From NCBI GenBank assembly GCA_012845835.1, contig JABAKD010000003.1, forward strand, positions 4,866,870-4,930,869: a DNA stretch of 64,000 bases, in the 5' to 3' direction. Positions 35,301-43,890 of this stretch are shown piece after piece. Numbering within the stretch: the first letter of the stretch is position 1; each line of letters starts with the position of its first letter. This DNA comes from Undaria pinnatifida (taxonomy: Eukaryota > Sar > Phaeophyceae > Laminariales > Alariaceae). A model generated the notes under the pieces. It was not told where the DNA came from, did no database searches, and saw only the letters and a list, made by a program, of their open reading frames with translations. The translations under genes and the position numbers were made by a program.

Positions 35301-35956
35301 TCGTAGCCATGCCCACATGGCCACGCAGCATGTACCAGGTATGATACATGCACGGACACTGCAGCTTTGGGGGCGGCAACGTTCGTTTTGATCGTACAGC
35401 GGCAATACTGATAACGGAGAACAACTTACACGGCTACGCAGACCGTTCTTCAAGGCCGGCGCTTCCTTGCCGCTCCACGATTCGATATCATGGCACTGCC
35501 TCACCTTCACCCTCTTCGACGCCGGCGACGCCGCCTCTGCAACCGCCTCGGCCACATTCTCCTCGCGCTCGCGCTGTGGCCATTGGGGTGGCCACCCCCC
35601 CGTCCACCGAAGAAACGATGCATTCGCCACGCAAGAAGCAGCAGATGCAACGACCGACCAAAAGCAAAGCAAACGCAAGCAGGGAAGACAAAGAGACAGG
35701 CGGCGCAAGAAGAAGTCAGGCTTCGCTCTAAGTACATGCATCAACTCATAATAGGCTGAAAATGGCATGCAACTCAGCCCGTGGTGCTGCAGTGGTCGGT
35801 AGCTGTCGCTGATGGACAGCGTGGCTTGCTCGATATACAAAGCAAACCGCCACGAGTTCTTGAAGGGCCAGCAACCACCGCATCGAGAGAAGCGATCACA
35901 AAGACATGCCGAACCCCCACCTTCTCCAGTTTCACTTCCTCGCCAGGTGCCGACAT
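17187..35956 (-). CDS. La (SSB-type) RNA-binding protein, 15 exons
   Basis: Fifteen exons join in phase into 596 residues. Residues 1-230 are an acidic Ala/Pro/Glu-rich extension with a KRVK basic spot. From about 232 a La motif reads [19 protein letters not shown] and [22 protein letters not shown]1 follows (about 336-415: [39 protein letters not shown]), then a Q/K/S linker. A second RRM of the La C-terminal type follows (about 470-550: [40 protein letters not shown]). The tail of 40 residues is GRG/RGG repeats ending RKD. La proteins bind the 3' UUU-OH of RNA polymerase III transcripts in the nucleus and chaperone their folding. The LaM-RRM-RRM layout fits genuine La; a LARP7-like protein is the alternative. 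The long N-terminal extension is unusual, since the La motif normally lies near the N terminus. Confidence 0.9.
18283..18412 (-). CDS. La exon 14, end of second RRM
   Basis: 130 bp, phase 2 to 0, with acceptor TTTCGTGTCCCCAG and donor TACTAC|GTGAGT. It encodes [18 protein letters not shown] and [13 protein letters not shown], the alpha2-beta4 and alpha3 segment characteristic of La proteins. Confidence 0.9.
18413..20132 (-). other. La intron 13, with a dispersed-repeat copy
   Basis: 1.7 kb, A/T-rich, with no coding exon seen. Its 5' part overlaps the GGCACTAT/GGGAGCCCCCCAC family (19860-20115), which shares AAGCGATT, GAGGGCAGTGG.ACT and GGGAGCC.CCCACTG blocks with 44260-44400. Confidence 0.55.
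19860..20115. repeat. dispersed repeat, GGGAGCCCCCCAC family
   Basis: It contains GGGAGCCCCCCAC twice (19868 and 20097), with CACCGGCACTATATTGGGCA and GAGGGCAGTGG.ACTA blocks between. It is related to 44260-44400 and, inverted, to 1629-1775. Confidence 0.6.
20133..20248 (-). CDS. La exon 13, second RRM
   Basis: 116 bp, phase 0 to 2, with acceptor GACGTTGGCAG and donor ATCAG|GTACTA. It encodes [18 protein letters not shown] and [16 protein letters not shown]. The YIDF strand is the RNP3-like position of La-type second RRMs. Confidence 0.88.
20545..20810. repeat. degenerate GTTACAGTAGGTG repeat in La intron 12
   Basis: Irregular copies of GTTACAGTGGGT, GTTGCAGTAGGTGCTA and GATACAGCAGTACGT words; a weak minisatellite. 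Confidence 0.65.
21097..21140 (-). CDS. La exon 12, start of second RRM
   Basis: 44 bp, phase 1 to 0, with acceptor CTTTTCGGTCAG and donor GTCCAT|GTGAGC. It encodes [14 protein letters not shown], which runs straight into VTGIPS of the next exon as beta1 of the second RRM. Confidence 0.85.
21874..21934 (-). CDS. La exon 11, linker between RRMs
   Basis: 61 bp, phase 0 to 1, with acceptor GTGATGTCACAG and a consensus donor CAAAG|GTGAGT. It encodes a charged [20 protein letters not shown] linker. Confidence 0.75.
22574..22672 (-). CDS. La exon 10, probable linker exon
   Basis: 99 bp, 33 residues, phase 0 to 0, with acceptor TGTTCTGGGCAG and donor CGTCAG|GTATAT. It encodes [20 protein letters not shown] and a short tail. 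Support is from phase and splice sites only; of all La exons this is the least certain. Confidence 0.5.
23219..23310 (-). CDS. La exon 9, RRM1 second half
   Basis: 92 bp, phase 1 to 0, with acceptor CCGTGACAG and donor ATCTCG|GTGAGG. It encodes [16 protein letters not shown] (RNP-1-like beta3 and alpha2). A second identical donor block, CGGTGAGGTTT, lies 35 bp downstream in the intron. Confidence 0.88.
23963..24077 (-). CDS. La exon 8, RRM1 first half
   Basis: 115 bp, phase 0 to 1, with acceptor CCCTTCTCAG and donor TTGA|GTAAGT. It encodes [19 protein letters not shown] and [13 protein letters not shown], which is beta1-alpha1-beta2 of the first RRM. Confidence 0.9.
24915..24962. repeat. GAAGATGAAAAT repeat in La intron 7
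   Basis: Four copies of a purine-rich 12-mer; a short simple repeat. Confidence 0.75.
25120..25239 (-). CDS. La exon 7, end of La motif
   Basis: 120 bp, 40 residues, phase 0 to 0, with acceptor TTACATTTCAG and donor [28 protein letters not shown] is the last strand of the La motif; the following charged segment leads into RRM1. Confidence 0.9.
25877..25985. repeat. CACAT/CATCA simple repeat in La intron 6
   Basis: ATCACATCACATCACATCAC and variants; a pentanucleotide microsatellite with mutations. Confidence 0.85.
26510..26620 (-). CDS. La exon 6, La motif continued
   Basis: 111 bp, 37 residues, phase 0 to 0, with acceptor TGTGTTGACAG and donor GCCATG|GTGAGT. It encodes [19 protein letters not shown], the winged-helix segment of the La motif. 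Confidence 0.93.
26885..27560. repeat. 6/12-bp TATCGTCATCAC repeat in La intron 5
   Basis: About 100 degenerate hexamers (ATCGTC, ATCACT, ATCGTT) in long runs, with a drift to ATCACCATC at the right. Several frames stay open for over 200 codons only because the array lacks stop words. Confidence 0.92.
27620..27856 (-). CDS. La exon 5, acidic linker and start of La motif
   Basis: 237 bp, 79 residues, phase 0 to 0, with acceptor GGGTGACACAG and donor AGCAAG|GTGCGG. After a Lys/Glu-rich stretch it carries [19 protein letters not shown] and MQSK. The aromatic and Asp residues (Y-F-x-D-x-N-x-x-x-D) are the RNA 3'-end binding signature of the La motif. Confidence 0.92.
28505..28699 (-). CDS. La exon 4, PAPAVD repeat
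   Basis: 195 bp, 65 residues, phase 0 to 0, with acceptor CTACCATGCAG and donor GCAAAG|GTGCGT. It encodes about five PAPAVD hexapeptides (18-bp unit), then a poly-Ala run ending AEPAK. Confidence 0.82.
29155..29575. repeat. (CATAT)n/(CATAC)n pentamer array in La intron 3, split by a dispersed repeat
   Basis: CATATCATAC-type pentamers on both sides of an unrelated block at 29327-29401, which is a copy of a dispersed repeat. Confidence 0.9.
29327..29401 (+). repeat. dispersed repeat 'ACTCCAGCTGTGA', copy 1
   Basis: Shares ACACTCCAGCTGT, then ATTGTCGAAACTCATCTTTG, CAAGCTGTGTGTGATA and CTCCGA with the copies at 34919, 42298, 54219 and 55360. Confidence 0.85.
29758..29916. repeat. ~81-bp direct duplication
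   Basis: Two near-identical copies start CTCGCGCGAGTAACCACGAG and end GACACCCTGGCGCTG. Each opens with the palindrome CTCGCGCGAG. Confidence 0.9.
30209..30451 (-). CDS. La exon 3, Ala/Pro/Glu/Thr repeat
   Basis: 243 bp, 81 residues, phase 0 to 0, with acceptor ACGATTATCCAG and donor ACCAAG|GTAAGA. It encodes repeated [10 protein letters not shown] pentapeptides, a 15-bp coding minisatellite likely to vary in copy number. Confidence 0.82.
30852..30975. repeat. two adjoining 9-bp arrays in La intron 2
   Basis: GTCCAAGGT (about 3 copies) is followed by GTATGAAGT (about 9 copies). Both arrays have a 9-bp period. Confidence 0.9.
32777..32858. repeat. 42-bp direct repeat, 2 copies
   Basis: Both copies run from CCTTTTTAAAGTCGATGCTG through GTAGGTACGGTACACCAAT. 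Confidence 0.92.
34919..34999 (+). repeat. dispersed repeat 'ACTCCAGCTGTGA', copy 2
   Basis: A nearly full copy with ATACACTCCAGCTGTGACAT, TTGTCGAAACTCATCTTTGC and GTGTGTGATAGTCCGATCGC. It lies in La intron 2. Confidence 0.88.
35505..35573 (-). CDS. La exon 2
   Basis: 69 bp, 23 residues, phase 0 to 0, between acceptor TGGCCACAG and donor GTGAAG|GTGAGG. It ends in SPASKRVK, a short basic stretch that could help nuclear import. Confidence 0.7.
35921..35956 (-). CDS. La exon 1 (start codon)
   Basis: 36 bp encoding [12 protein letters not shown], with donor GAGAAG|GTGGGG, phase 0. The start was chosen because it opens a short acidic peptide in phase with exon 2. No upstream coding exon was seen, so this start is less certain than the rest. 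Confidence 0.6.
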
Positions 35957-36339
35957 ACTTGCTAATCGGCTTCGGGTATCCTGCTCTGGCGCGTGATAGC
36001 AGGGCGTTGTTCGTGGACTCTGCTGCTGTCCGCGTGTCCGCGTGGTGTTTTTCTCCGCGTCGTCCTGGCAGGAGTTGCGTCCTTCCATAAAGCACAGCTT
36101 ATCCGGGGTGCGGGGATTTCATGAGCCACTCTTGACCAATCATCGATCAGCCAAGCTTTGCAAAACGTATTCTGATTGGACCCCATGCTCACGCCGCCGC
36201 CGCAGCTGCAACAACAGCAGCGCACACCAGGCAGCAGCATAACACAGCAGTATGAAGCGGTTCCAGTTAGGGATACAGGAGAGGAGAATGCGTAGAGCCC
36301 CAAGGGTCGAAAACCCAAGGATCCGCTGTGTTGTGACGT
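35957..36339. other. La 5' flank
   Basis: This is the presumed promoter side of the La gene. No TATA or initiator motif could be placed with confidence, and a further 5' non-coding exon cannot be excluded. Confidence 0.35.
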
Positions 36340-37015
36340 TGGTACGGCGCATTGGGTGTAGCCAAGTGTGCACATACGAGGTTCTTCGAAGATTACGTTA
36401 GCCAACTCGAAGGGCGTATCCGAGAAGGTGATCAATTTGGCTTCTACAAACACATGAAGGGTGTGCATGGGGAAGGGAATTGGGCGTTTAACTCGCAATA
36501 CACCAAAGACGAAGAAGGTCGATTGCTGCGGGATAATACCCTCACCCGCGATCGGTGGGCGAGTTTGTTTCGCAAACTGCTTAACACCAAGTCGCCGACC
36601 CTTGACCCGAGGATCGTGGAGGTCCTAGGAGCACAATAAGCAGTGGCCCCCGTGCAGACCACTGACTGGACGATGTCCCGTCTAGGTATGAAGTAGAGGA
36701 GGCGATCCGTGCATTGGCGAATCGAAAGGCGGTAGGGCCCGATGGTCTATCGGCCGAGCTCTTGAAGGTTTTGGCCGACGAAGGAGAATTGAACACTCTC
36801 GGAAAGTTCCACGATATCATCGTCGCTCTGTGGAGGGGAGGTGGCGGGCCGCAGCAATGGAAATATGCAACGATTAGTCTAGGGTGCTCCATTACAAAAA
36901 GAAAGATCGGACTGAGTGTGGCAATTATCGTGGCATCTCCCTCGTGTCTCACGCCGGCAAAGTACTCCTCAAAGTCATCGCGGGTCGCTTGAGTGACTCG
37001 GTTGTCCCGCTGCCT
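36340..37015 (+). pseudogene. LINE-type (non-LTR) reverse transcriptase fragment
   Basis: The frame at 36352-36639 (95 codons, ending GAQ and stop) resembles the segment upstream of RT: HTRFFEDYVSQLEGRIREGD. After the stop, a second frame carries EVEEAIRALANRKAVGPDGL and SAELLKVLADEGEL, the first RT block ('KA.GPDG...E..K'). A further frameshift leads to [20 protein letters not shown] and [15 protein letters not shown], the 'NYRGI.L....K......RL' block. The catalytic F/YADD block is missing because the copy breaks off at about 37010. It is a dead fragment with one stop and at least one frameshift. Confidence 0.85.
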
Positions 37016-37185
37016 TAAAGTCTTTGGCGGTCCCCTCACTCGGCGGTCCCGCTACCCGAAACTTCTTGGCGGTCCCCTCTCTCGGTGGCCCCGCTGCTCA
37101 AAACCCGTTGGCGCTCCCCTCGCTCGGCGGTCCCGCTGCCCAAAAACGCTCCGGCGGTTCCCTCACGCGGCGGTACCCTAACGCA
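37016..37185. repeat. 42-bp tandem repeat, ~4 copies
   Basis: Units of GGCGGTCCCCTC, CTCGGCGGTCCCGCTGCC and CAAAAC.C with a period of about 42 bp. The array joins the broken end of the reverse transcriptase fragment directly. Confidence 0.82.
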
Positions 37186-38764
37186 CTACAGGGTTGTGAA
37201 TGGCGTGGGTGTGGAGGTGAGGGTTGAGGCGAGGCAGGAAGGCCGCAAAAACGAAACACGGACAAAATGAAACACTCACCATATTATTATAGTGGACAAA
37301 AAACAGGACACCTCCCAATAAAAAATCACCCATATAGTAGTGTATTACGAGTACCAACAACGCAGCTTGCAAATATGAGTATTGACCTGAAATTCGTCGA
37401 ACTCACGGCTGACGTCCTTGAAAATTAGTTACACAATGATGCATGCGTCAAACCAACGTACTGGCTCTAGGGCTACTGCTGTAGTACCGGCATGCTATTA
37501 GCATGGCCCGCGTCAGCGTGGCCGCAGATTCGTAGATAAAATATGGGCGTGGAAATTCCATATTTCCGCCATTTGATTTTCTTGCTCCCATGAGCCCATA
37601 CTAAAGTGCTACATTGAAAAGGCGGCGACTCTGGAACAGGGCGGTCACGCAGGATTGCTAACAACTTGTGTCGCAAGTAAAAAATCGCAATGCGGGAATC
37701 CGGCATGGCAAATCGGATTCCTGTGGGCAAAGCGAAGGTAGGTGCCGGCTTTCTGGACGGGGGTGCGGAGAGGGAGGCAGAGCTTGGAGGGTGCTGGCTC
37801 AGAAAGAAACAACAGGTGGGTCTTGGGAGAGGCGTCTGCCGTGCTAGGAACCGGGGTGGGGTGTCAAGCAGCAGCAGCTTCTAGGCATTCACATCGCAGG
37901 CGCGAGCGCCAAACGCGGTGAAACTTTGTCCAGGTTACGGGTAGGGACAGCAGTAGCGAATCAGGCTGTACGGTTGTCGTCTCTCCGGTATTTGCTGTCG
38001 CATGTTGTTCCACTCACGGATTCGAGCGAGACGCCGCCAATCGATGGTACGGGCAGCGCCACCCTCCCGTCGTGGACTATGGCCATATGGACTGTGTGTT
38101 GGGCTTGCCTATGCATGTAGGAGGCACGATGTACGGGCTGGTACGGTATTTTTCTTCAGTAGTAACGCTGTACTCGCTGGTACTGCGCCGTGTCTCTCGC
38201 TAACACCTGATCGTATATAGCACACCCCCACTGCTGCGCGACAACATTGCAGCAGTTACAGCAGCCGGCTTGATCGCCGCATTGCAGCAGAAGGGGTAGG
38301 CCCGTTGTGTTCTCTTCGGAGAAGTACGTAGCACTCTTTCTTTGACTACTTCCTTCCACTCCGCCGTGTTCACTATGATGGAGCACGAACAAGGCTACCC
38401 AGAAAATCGTCGGCATCTCGTCTTCAAAACCGAAAATTTTACCTTTGGTCTGCTGCCGTATTTGCTGGTCGACACTCTGCCGTACGTGACCCGAATCGGT
38501 AGTGGTTGCTGCCTCGCCGTACCAGATCTACAACAGTTGTAGGCGATCGTAAATCGATGTTATGTCTTCGTCGGTCTCACTGCGGGGTGCGTCGCAGCCA
38601 CGCAGCTACACAGCTGAATTTGTCGCCACGGAAGGGCAGACGCCCGGTACGGCGACACTGAACGGTGAGAGGGGACCGGTGTTAGGAGGAGGACACTAGA
38701 GGTCAGAGCCTTCACACAACCTTTGTGTTCACAGGCCATTCACATTAACGATACGTACATACAA
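37186..38764. other. intergenic, no gene recognised
   Basis: Short frames only; no family recognised and no clear tandem repeat. Confidence 0.5.
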
Positions 38765-39245
38765 CATTTTACACCTCGGACAGATCAGATCCCATTTTTG
38801 GGATCTAGCTCTTTTAGGACAGATAGGTCCTTGACCTGTATGATCGGGATCTAGATCATATTTTGCTGATGGGATCTGTACGATATAGCTCTTACACATA
38901 CGTTTGCCCGGGTGGGACCTGTATGACCTAGATCCTTCGGACATGTTTGCGTGGGTGGGATCTATGGGATCTGCACATGTTTGCTTAATCGTGATCTGCA
39001 GGATCTGTGGGATCTAGATCATATTTCACTGTTGGGATCTATATGATCTGCGGGATCTAGATAACATTTCACTAAGATGTGATCTGTATGATATAGTCTA
39101 CATCTTTCGCACAAGTTTGACTGGATGAGATATGTATGATCTAGATCCTTCACAAATATTTGTCAGGGTGGGATCTGTATGATCTAGACCCTTCGCACAT
39201 GTTTACCTGGGTGAGACCTGTACGATCTGAAGTATCTTCTGTTTC
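38765..39245. repeat. GATCT-rich ~45-bp tandem array, left part
   Basis: Degenerate units built from GGGATCTGTATGATCTAGAT, CCTTCGCACATGTTTGC and CTGGGTGGGA. About ten units are seen; the array resumes at 40000. Confidence 0.85.
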
Positions 39246-39999
39246 CCCGCGGGTGATGGTCATGTACCGATACCTGGCATAACATACTGGACTGGCGCCA
39301 GTACCAAACAGTTCGTGCTCCATACGAGCTCGGAGCTACATGCGACGTAACAGCCTTTGGTGGTTGCCGATCTCGGGATCTTGGTGGCTGCCGATCAACC
39401 TCCCGCGCACACACTGCCCAACTCCACAAGCACACAATCACGTGGAGCTCAAGCAGAGCACAAGCATAAGCATGAAGATGTCGGCGGAAGCAGCTATAGT
39501 GGCTCTGCACCCGCAGATAATACCGTCAGTGGGCAGCGAGGAGGTTCCTCTGCAGACCCGGGGGCATTTTGGCGTCGCGAGTGGCGCGGAAGGGGATTAC
39601 CGTTCACTGTCTGAGCATGGATGGCTGTGGCACTTTCGCTTTAAATTGGAAGAATAGAAGTGTGAGGTAGCTACACTATTGCTAGTGGCACTACCGTCCA
39701 TAGGGGGAAGTTGTAGCTGTGCAATTGAAATGACAACATGACCTGCGCAGGGTGCTGACTTTTCCGTTTTCTGCCGCATATTCTCGTTCATCGCGCTTGC
39801 ATGATGCATATTACCTTTGCCGCTTTCCATTTATGACGGCACTCTATCCCCATCCATCTCATTACGACCGGTCGGTACGAGGTAAGGTCAACGTCACCTT
39901 GTCGGCCAATTTACCGATGGGGTGAGCTGCATCACGGAGCGCTACCCCACATATATGTGTTGCCTTTTGCAAGCTGTACAAAACTCGCTCTTGCCCACA
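39246..39999. other. sequence splitting the GATCT-rich array
   Basis: 754 bp with no GATCT units. On the plus strand, two overlapping frames (39340-39657 and 39357-39614) stay open for 85 to 105 codons; neither matches a family I know. It could be an insertion into the array. Confidence 0.45.
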
Positions 40000-40310
40000 C
40001 GTATACTGCATGATCTAGCTCTTGTTTCACAAACGTTTGCCAAGGTGGGAACGTCATCATCTATCTTCTGAGCACACGTTTATATTTTCCGGGGTGGGAT
40101 CTGTGTGATCTGTGAAATTTAGATTATTTTATGCTTTCCGGTGTGATCTGTGTGATCTGTGGGATCTACAAAATGTTTTCTGGGTGGAATCTGTACGATC
40201 TAGCTCTTAAACGTATTCCTTCCTTGGTGGGATACTGTATGATCTAGATCATTCGCACGTGTTTGTGTGGATGGGACACCTGTAGGATCTGTGGGATCTA
40301 GGTTATATCA
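40000..40310. repeat. GATCT-rich ~45-bp tandem array, right part
   Basis: The same degenerate unit as 38765-39245 (GATCTGTGTGATCTGTG, GTATGATCTAGATCATTCGC), in the same orientation. Confidence 0.82.
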
Positions 40311-42297
40311 CCTCCCTCGATCGTTGGACTTCGTACTATTCTTCGGGCCCTCCTCAGTTACTACAAGGCGTGACGCTCGGATTGAAGAACGGGGTTGGAG
40401 TCGCACCCCCAGTCGACGCGGCTGGGGAGCGTGGCGGCCATTGGGGGGCCGCCCGCTGGCGGTGCAGGTAATATGGAGCGCATAATGCTAAAACGACACC
40501 GCTCTTATGGCTCCACATGAGGAAGTGGTAGGCCCACCCATCCGGGAGGGATTTCTCCTGCTAGAGGGTCGCCTGGTGTCGGCCATGCCAAGAAAAACAC
40601 CGGTCGTCCTCGCCCATGTCCGCCATAGTAAAACAGTCCAGGTCAAATTACTTCAGCCGCTACACCTCTTCCTTACTTCTTCCGGTGATCAGGGATAATC
40701 GTCGACTTACGGTGTCAGGGTTGCGCGGGTATGGTCGCTTCCTTGTGTGTCAGGATTGGCAAGCACGGGACAGCTACGCGAGCAGTGCACTGGCGTATCA
40801 CCTTTTTACAAATAAATAGACTCCGTTTACATGACGACGTCATGTCCGGCCTTTTCATCCTTGGTTCCTTTGCTTCTTGACACGTCGTTGAGGTACGCAT
40901 GACGCACTGTCGTCTGCATATGGGAAGAATCGCAGGTGGCATCTTCGCGCGTCTAATCGATCATCTTGACGTCTTGCGTTACTCTTGAATGGGGACGCCG
41001 TTGCATCGCCGTTCGGTCGTGGATTACGCTACCGCCTCGACTGGGCGCGCATGATCAATGCTTGCTATATGTCTGGACCTTCTGCGAGTTTCGTTGCCAT
41101 CTTGGACGGCATTATAAGGCACACGAAAATACCTTTGGTGATATTGAAACAGTTTGACGATAGCTTCTCTCAGACCTTCCTCGCACCGCCGCTTGTCGTG
41201 GTGGAAATCTCGTACTTGACGACCACATCGTGAATAGCCGGTCCCTGCGTCACCATCAACAATAGTGTCGTACGAGTAGATATAGTGCAAGGCTTTGCGG
41301 TAGGTTTGCTGACGCTGCGCGGCTGAAGCCGTTAATTCTGTTGTAAAACCAGTGATGGGCAGCGATGCAGGGCACATGGCGCGTGCTCGTTGCCCTCAGA
41401 TGAGGTCGGACTAAGTTTTACTTCCGACAGTGCTCACAAAAGAAGCATATTTGATTGATGCCAAAAGCCAAGCACTTCTGATTCCGCTAGTCCTTGAACC
41501 CCGCGAGACTCTTATCGTTGAAAATGTTGAGTCATTGACAGTGTTGGCGAAGTTGTCGATGCTGGCTGATTGAAACGTTGAATACCTGGTACAGTAGTAT
41601 AATAATAAATCCCCATATGCTGTCCGACACAAGTTGTTGCTCAATGTTTCCTTCGGTTGCAGTCGACTCATTCCTGGTCATCAGTCCACTCTAACAGGTT
41701 CCTGCAGCTCACAGCAAGTTCCTGGGTGTGTCATCTAGCCACTGCGGGGAACGTTCCTCTCCTGGGCGTGGTGTGCTTGGTTCGCCGTCGTGCCTGCTGT
41801 TCCAGCGACCGCATCGCTTGCTTTTACTCGATGCTCATTTTACAAGTATATGTAACAGTGCTTCCGGGAAGTCGGGGTTTGTAACCTGTGATATTGGTGG
41901 CAGGGCCAACTGTTCATATTGATGAGTGCGCAAGGAGCATGCTAGACACAATTCAAGCACAACAAAGCAAAACACAACTAGACACGCAGAGCCAGAAAGG
42001 TGGTAACCACAATTTCCCCAAGCTTGTTTTCTCCAGATTGAGAGATTCATCGACATATGGCGAAGCGACACATTGAACGTGCCGCAAACAAAATCGTCTT
42101 TTGACACACCGTAGAGCGTGTTCTGCAGATGTTACCGATGAGCCACCTCGTAGGCTGCTAGCGATCTCAGCATGTTCCACGCATGTCCACCCTACACTCG
42201 TGACAGACAATAACTTCCTGGTAAGTGTCTGGTCCATATCAGACGCCAGGAGAAAGAACGATGCCACAATATATTTTGTCATTTTAGCATATTATAA

Positions 42298-42341
42298 AAA
42301 ATGAAAAGACACTCCAGCTGTGAGATCGAAGATTTCATATA
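42298..42341 (+). repeat. dispersed repeat 'ACTCCAGCTGTGA', copy 3 (truncated)
   Basis: Only the left third is kept: GACACTCCAGCTGTGAGATC and GAAGATTT. Confidence 0.7.
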
Positions 42342-42783
42342 TACCAAGGCATTCCCGCACATAGCATACCTGCCATATAAGCTGTGGAAACCAATCGTCG
42401 AAAATGGTAGGCTGGCTTGACGTAAACCGAGAAATCTCCACATTTCTTCTAACGACCAGGAACAGGTTCGGCTGTTATAGTTAGCCACGGGGTCTTACCG
42501 CAACAACAGCGTCCGAAAAACTAAATCTACGGCGAGTCGTGCATTATATGCAATTCGGAAGCTTGCAATCAAGTTAGCTGTAGAGCTACGCCCTCGTGAA
42601 GAGCTTTGATCCCGAAACCCGTGCATGTACTTATAAATATAACACGCGCGTGACGTGAGCAGAGGGACTGCATTATGATGTTTTACCTGACGACCATTAC
42701 AGCTTCTTTGATATATCCCTGCTATTCTCGCCTCTGATTACTACATGCCCATGCGTGCACGGCGTCGTTTCCATGGGATAGTT

Positions 42784-42995
42784 AACGGGCGATGCCGATA
42801 CACCTGGCCCCTTCATTTTGCGGTCATCAATCGTCGACAACTTAAACATCAGAGGGATAATCATATCGCTAATCCCACAGTGCACTACAACGGGCGATGC
42901 CGATACACCTGACGCCTTTAATTCGCGGCCATCAATCAACGTCGATAAATTAACCTACAGAGGGCGCATATAGCCGATTCCAAAGTACCCTACGA
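42784..42995. repeat. 105-bp direct repeat, 2 copies
   Basis: Copies start AACGGGCGATGCCGATACAC at 42784 and 42889. Both continue with a CATCAATC.TCGA block, a TTAAAC/TTAACC block and AGAGGG. Confidence 0.88.
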
Positions 42996-43392
42996 GGGGC
43001 CCACCGTCCGAGGTGGTCCGCCCGACTCACACGCTAACGATATACGTAATAAGTACGGTGCCCTCGCGACACCCACCGTCCACTCGATAAATAGCACAAT
43101 GCAATACAAAGGTACATCAATTACCATGATATAAATCATGCGCGACTCTCATTTTCAACGCCGTAGTCGCCACAAAGCAGAACGTACGACATCCAGCCGA
43201 TGTCGACGAACGGCCGATAATGCTAAAACAGAGAAAAAAAAGTGGATACCTTTGGCCATGGAGCATTGAAGGTGCCGATTTCTCTCGCGAGGGGGGTGCG
43301 AAGAAGGTGTTTCCTCAACAATTCGAACAGGACATCTACTTAATGCGCTACCAAAGGGCCATTGCGTAGCTTCGGAGTCCGTTCCGATACTT

Positions 43393-43890
43393 CTACACCA
43401 TGACATAGCCTGGGTACTTGGTGTTGACGGCCTGAATCTCCCGCACAGCGTCTCCCAGAGCCACGGCGGTGCCATGGGTAAAGAATTCTCGGACACGGTA
43501 GTGGCAAGGCAGCAGGGGTCCGCTCCACAACCACTCTTTGAGCATTAGCATAGCCTTCTCTTTATCCCCATCGGGACTGATTTCTGCCAACGCTTCGGCG
43601 AACAATGCCCTCTCCACTGAGTGTTGAGATTGAAGGGGGCTGTCAACATCGGTGCCATATGCACTGATGCCGTTGTCCGGCCCTTGACAGCCATCTAACG
43701 CCGTCGAATCCCGTATTCCGACCTCGGGAAGCATTGAAAGAGACCCTTTGACGCCCACTGCACCATCTCCATCATGCGGTCCTTCAGTTTCCTGGATGAA
43801 AGGAGAATCACCTCCTGCGTGGACTGACCAATCTTGCGTAGGCACCAAACCAGCCAATTCCGCAAGATTTTCCATGATCTCCAAGTAGTC
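43393..43890 (-). CDS. FMO terminal exon
   Basis: 498 bp, 165 residues and stop, with acceptor CTTGCGGCAG|GAC, phase 0. DYLEIMENLAELAGLVP is the usual last FMO helix. After an Asp/Gly/Ser-rich stretch it ends with EKAMLMLKEWLWSGPLLPCH and a tail closing PGYVMV, longer than in most FMOs. Confidence 0.88.
   Translation of the reverse strand, partial: DYLEIMENLAELAGLVPTQDWSVHAGGDSPFIQETEGPHDGDGAVGVKGSLSMLPEVGIRDSTALDGCQGPDNGISAYGTDVDSPLQSQHSVERALFAEALAEISPDGDKEKAMLMLKEWLWSGPLLPCHYRVREFFTHGTAVALGDAVREIQAVNTKYPGYVMV

Larger units (their letters stand above)
30452..35504 (-). other. La intron 2 (5.05 kb)
   Basis: It holds a trinucleotide GTA run near 30545-30630, 9-bp arrays at 30852-30975, a 42-bp direct repeat at 32777-32858, two clusters of GGCGGT/ACCGCC palindromes (about 32275-32415 and 33060-33230) and a copy of a dispersed repeat at 34919-34999. 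No other coding exon was recognised. Confidence 0.6.
40311..43392. other. intergenic region between array and FMO 3' end
   Basis: Plus-strand frames at 40507-40698 and 40985-41233 are open for 63 and 82 codons but match nothing I know. It contains a partial dispersed repeat (42298-42341) and a 105-bp direct repeat (42784-42995). No gene is supported. Confidence 0.45.

Noticed and set aside
39340-39657. Open frames in the block that splits the GATCT array
   Set aside because: Two overlapping frames are equally open and neither has a recognisable domain; mentioned only as part of the block.
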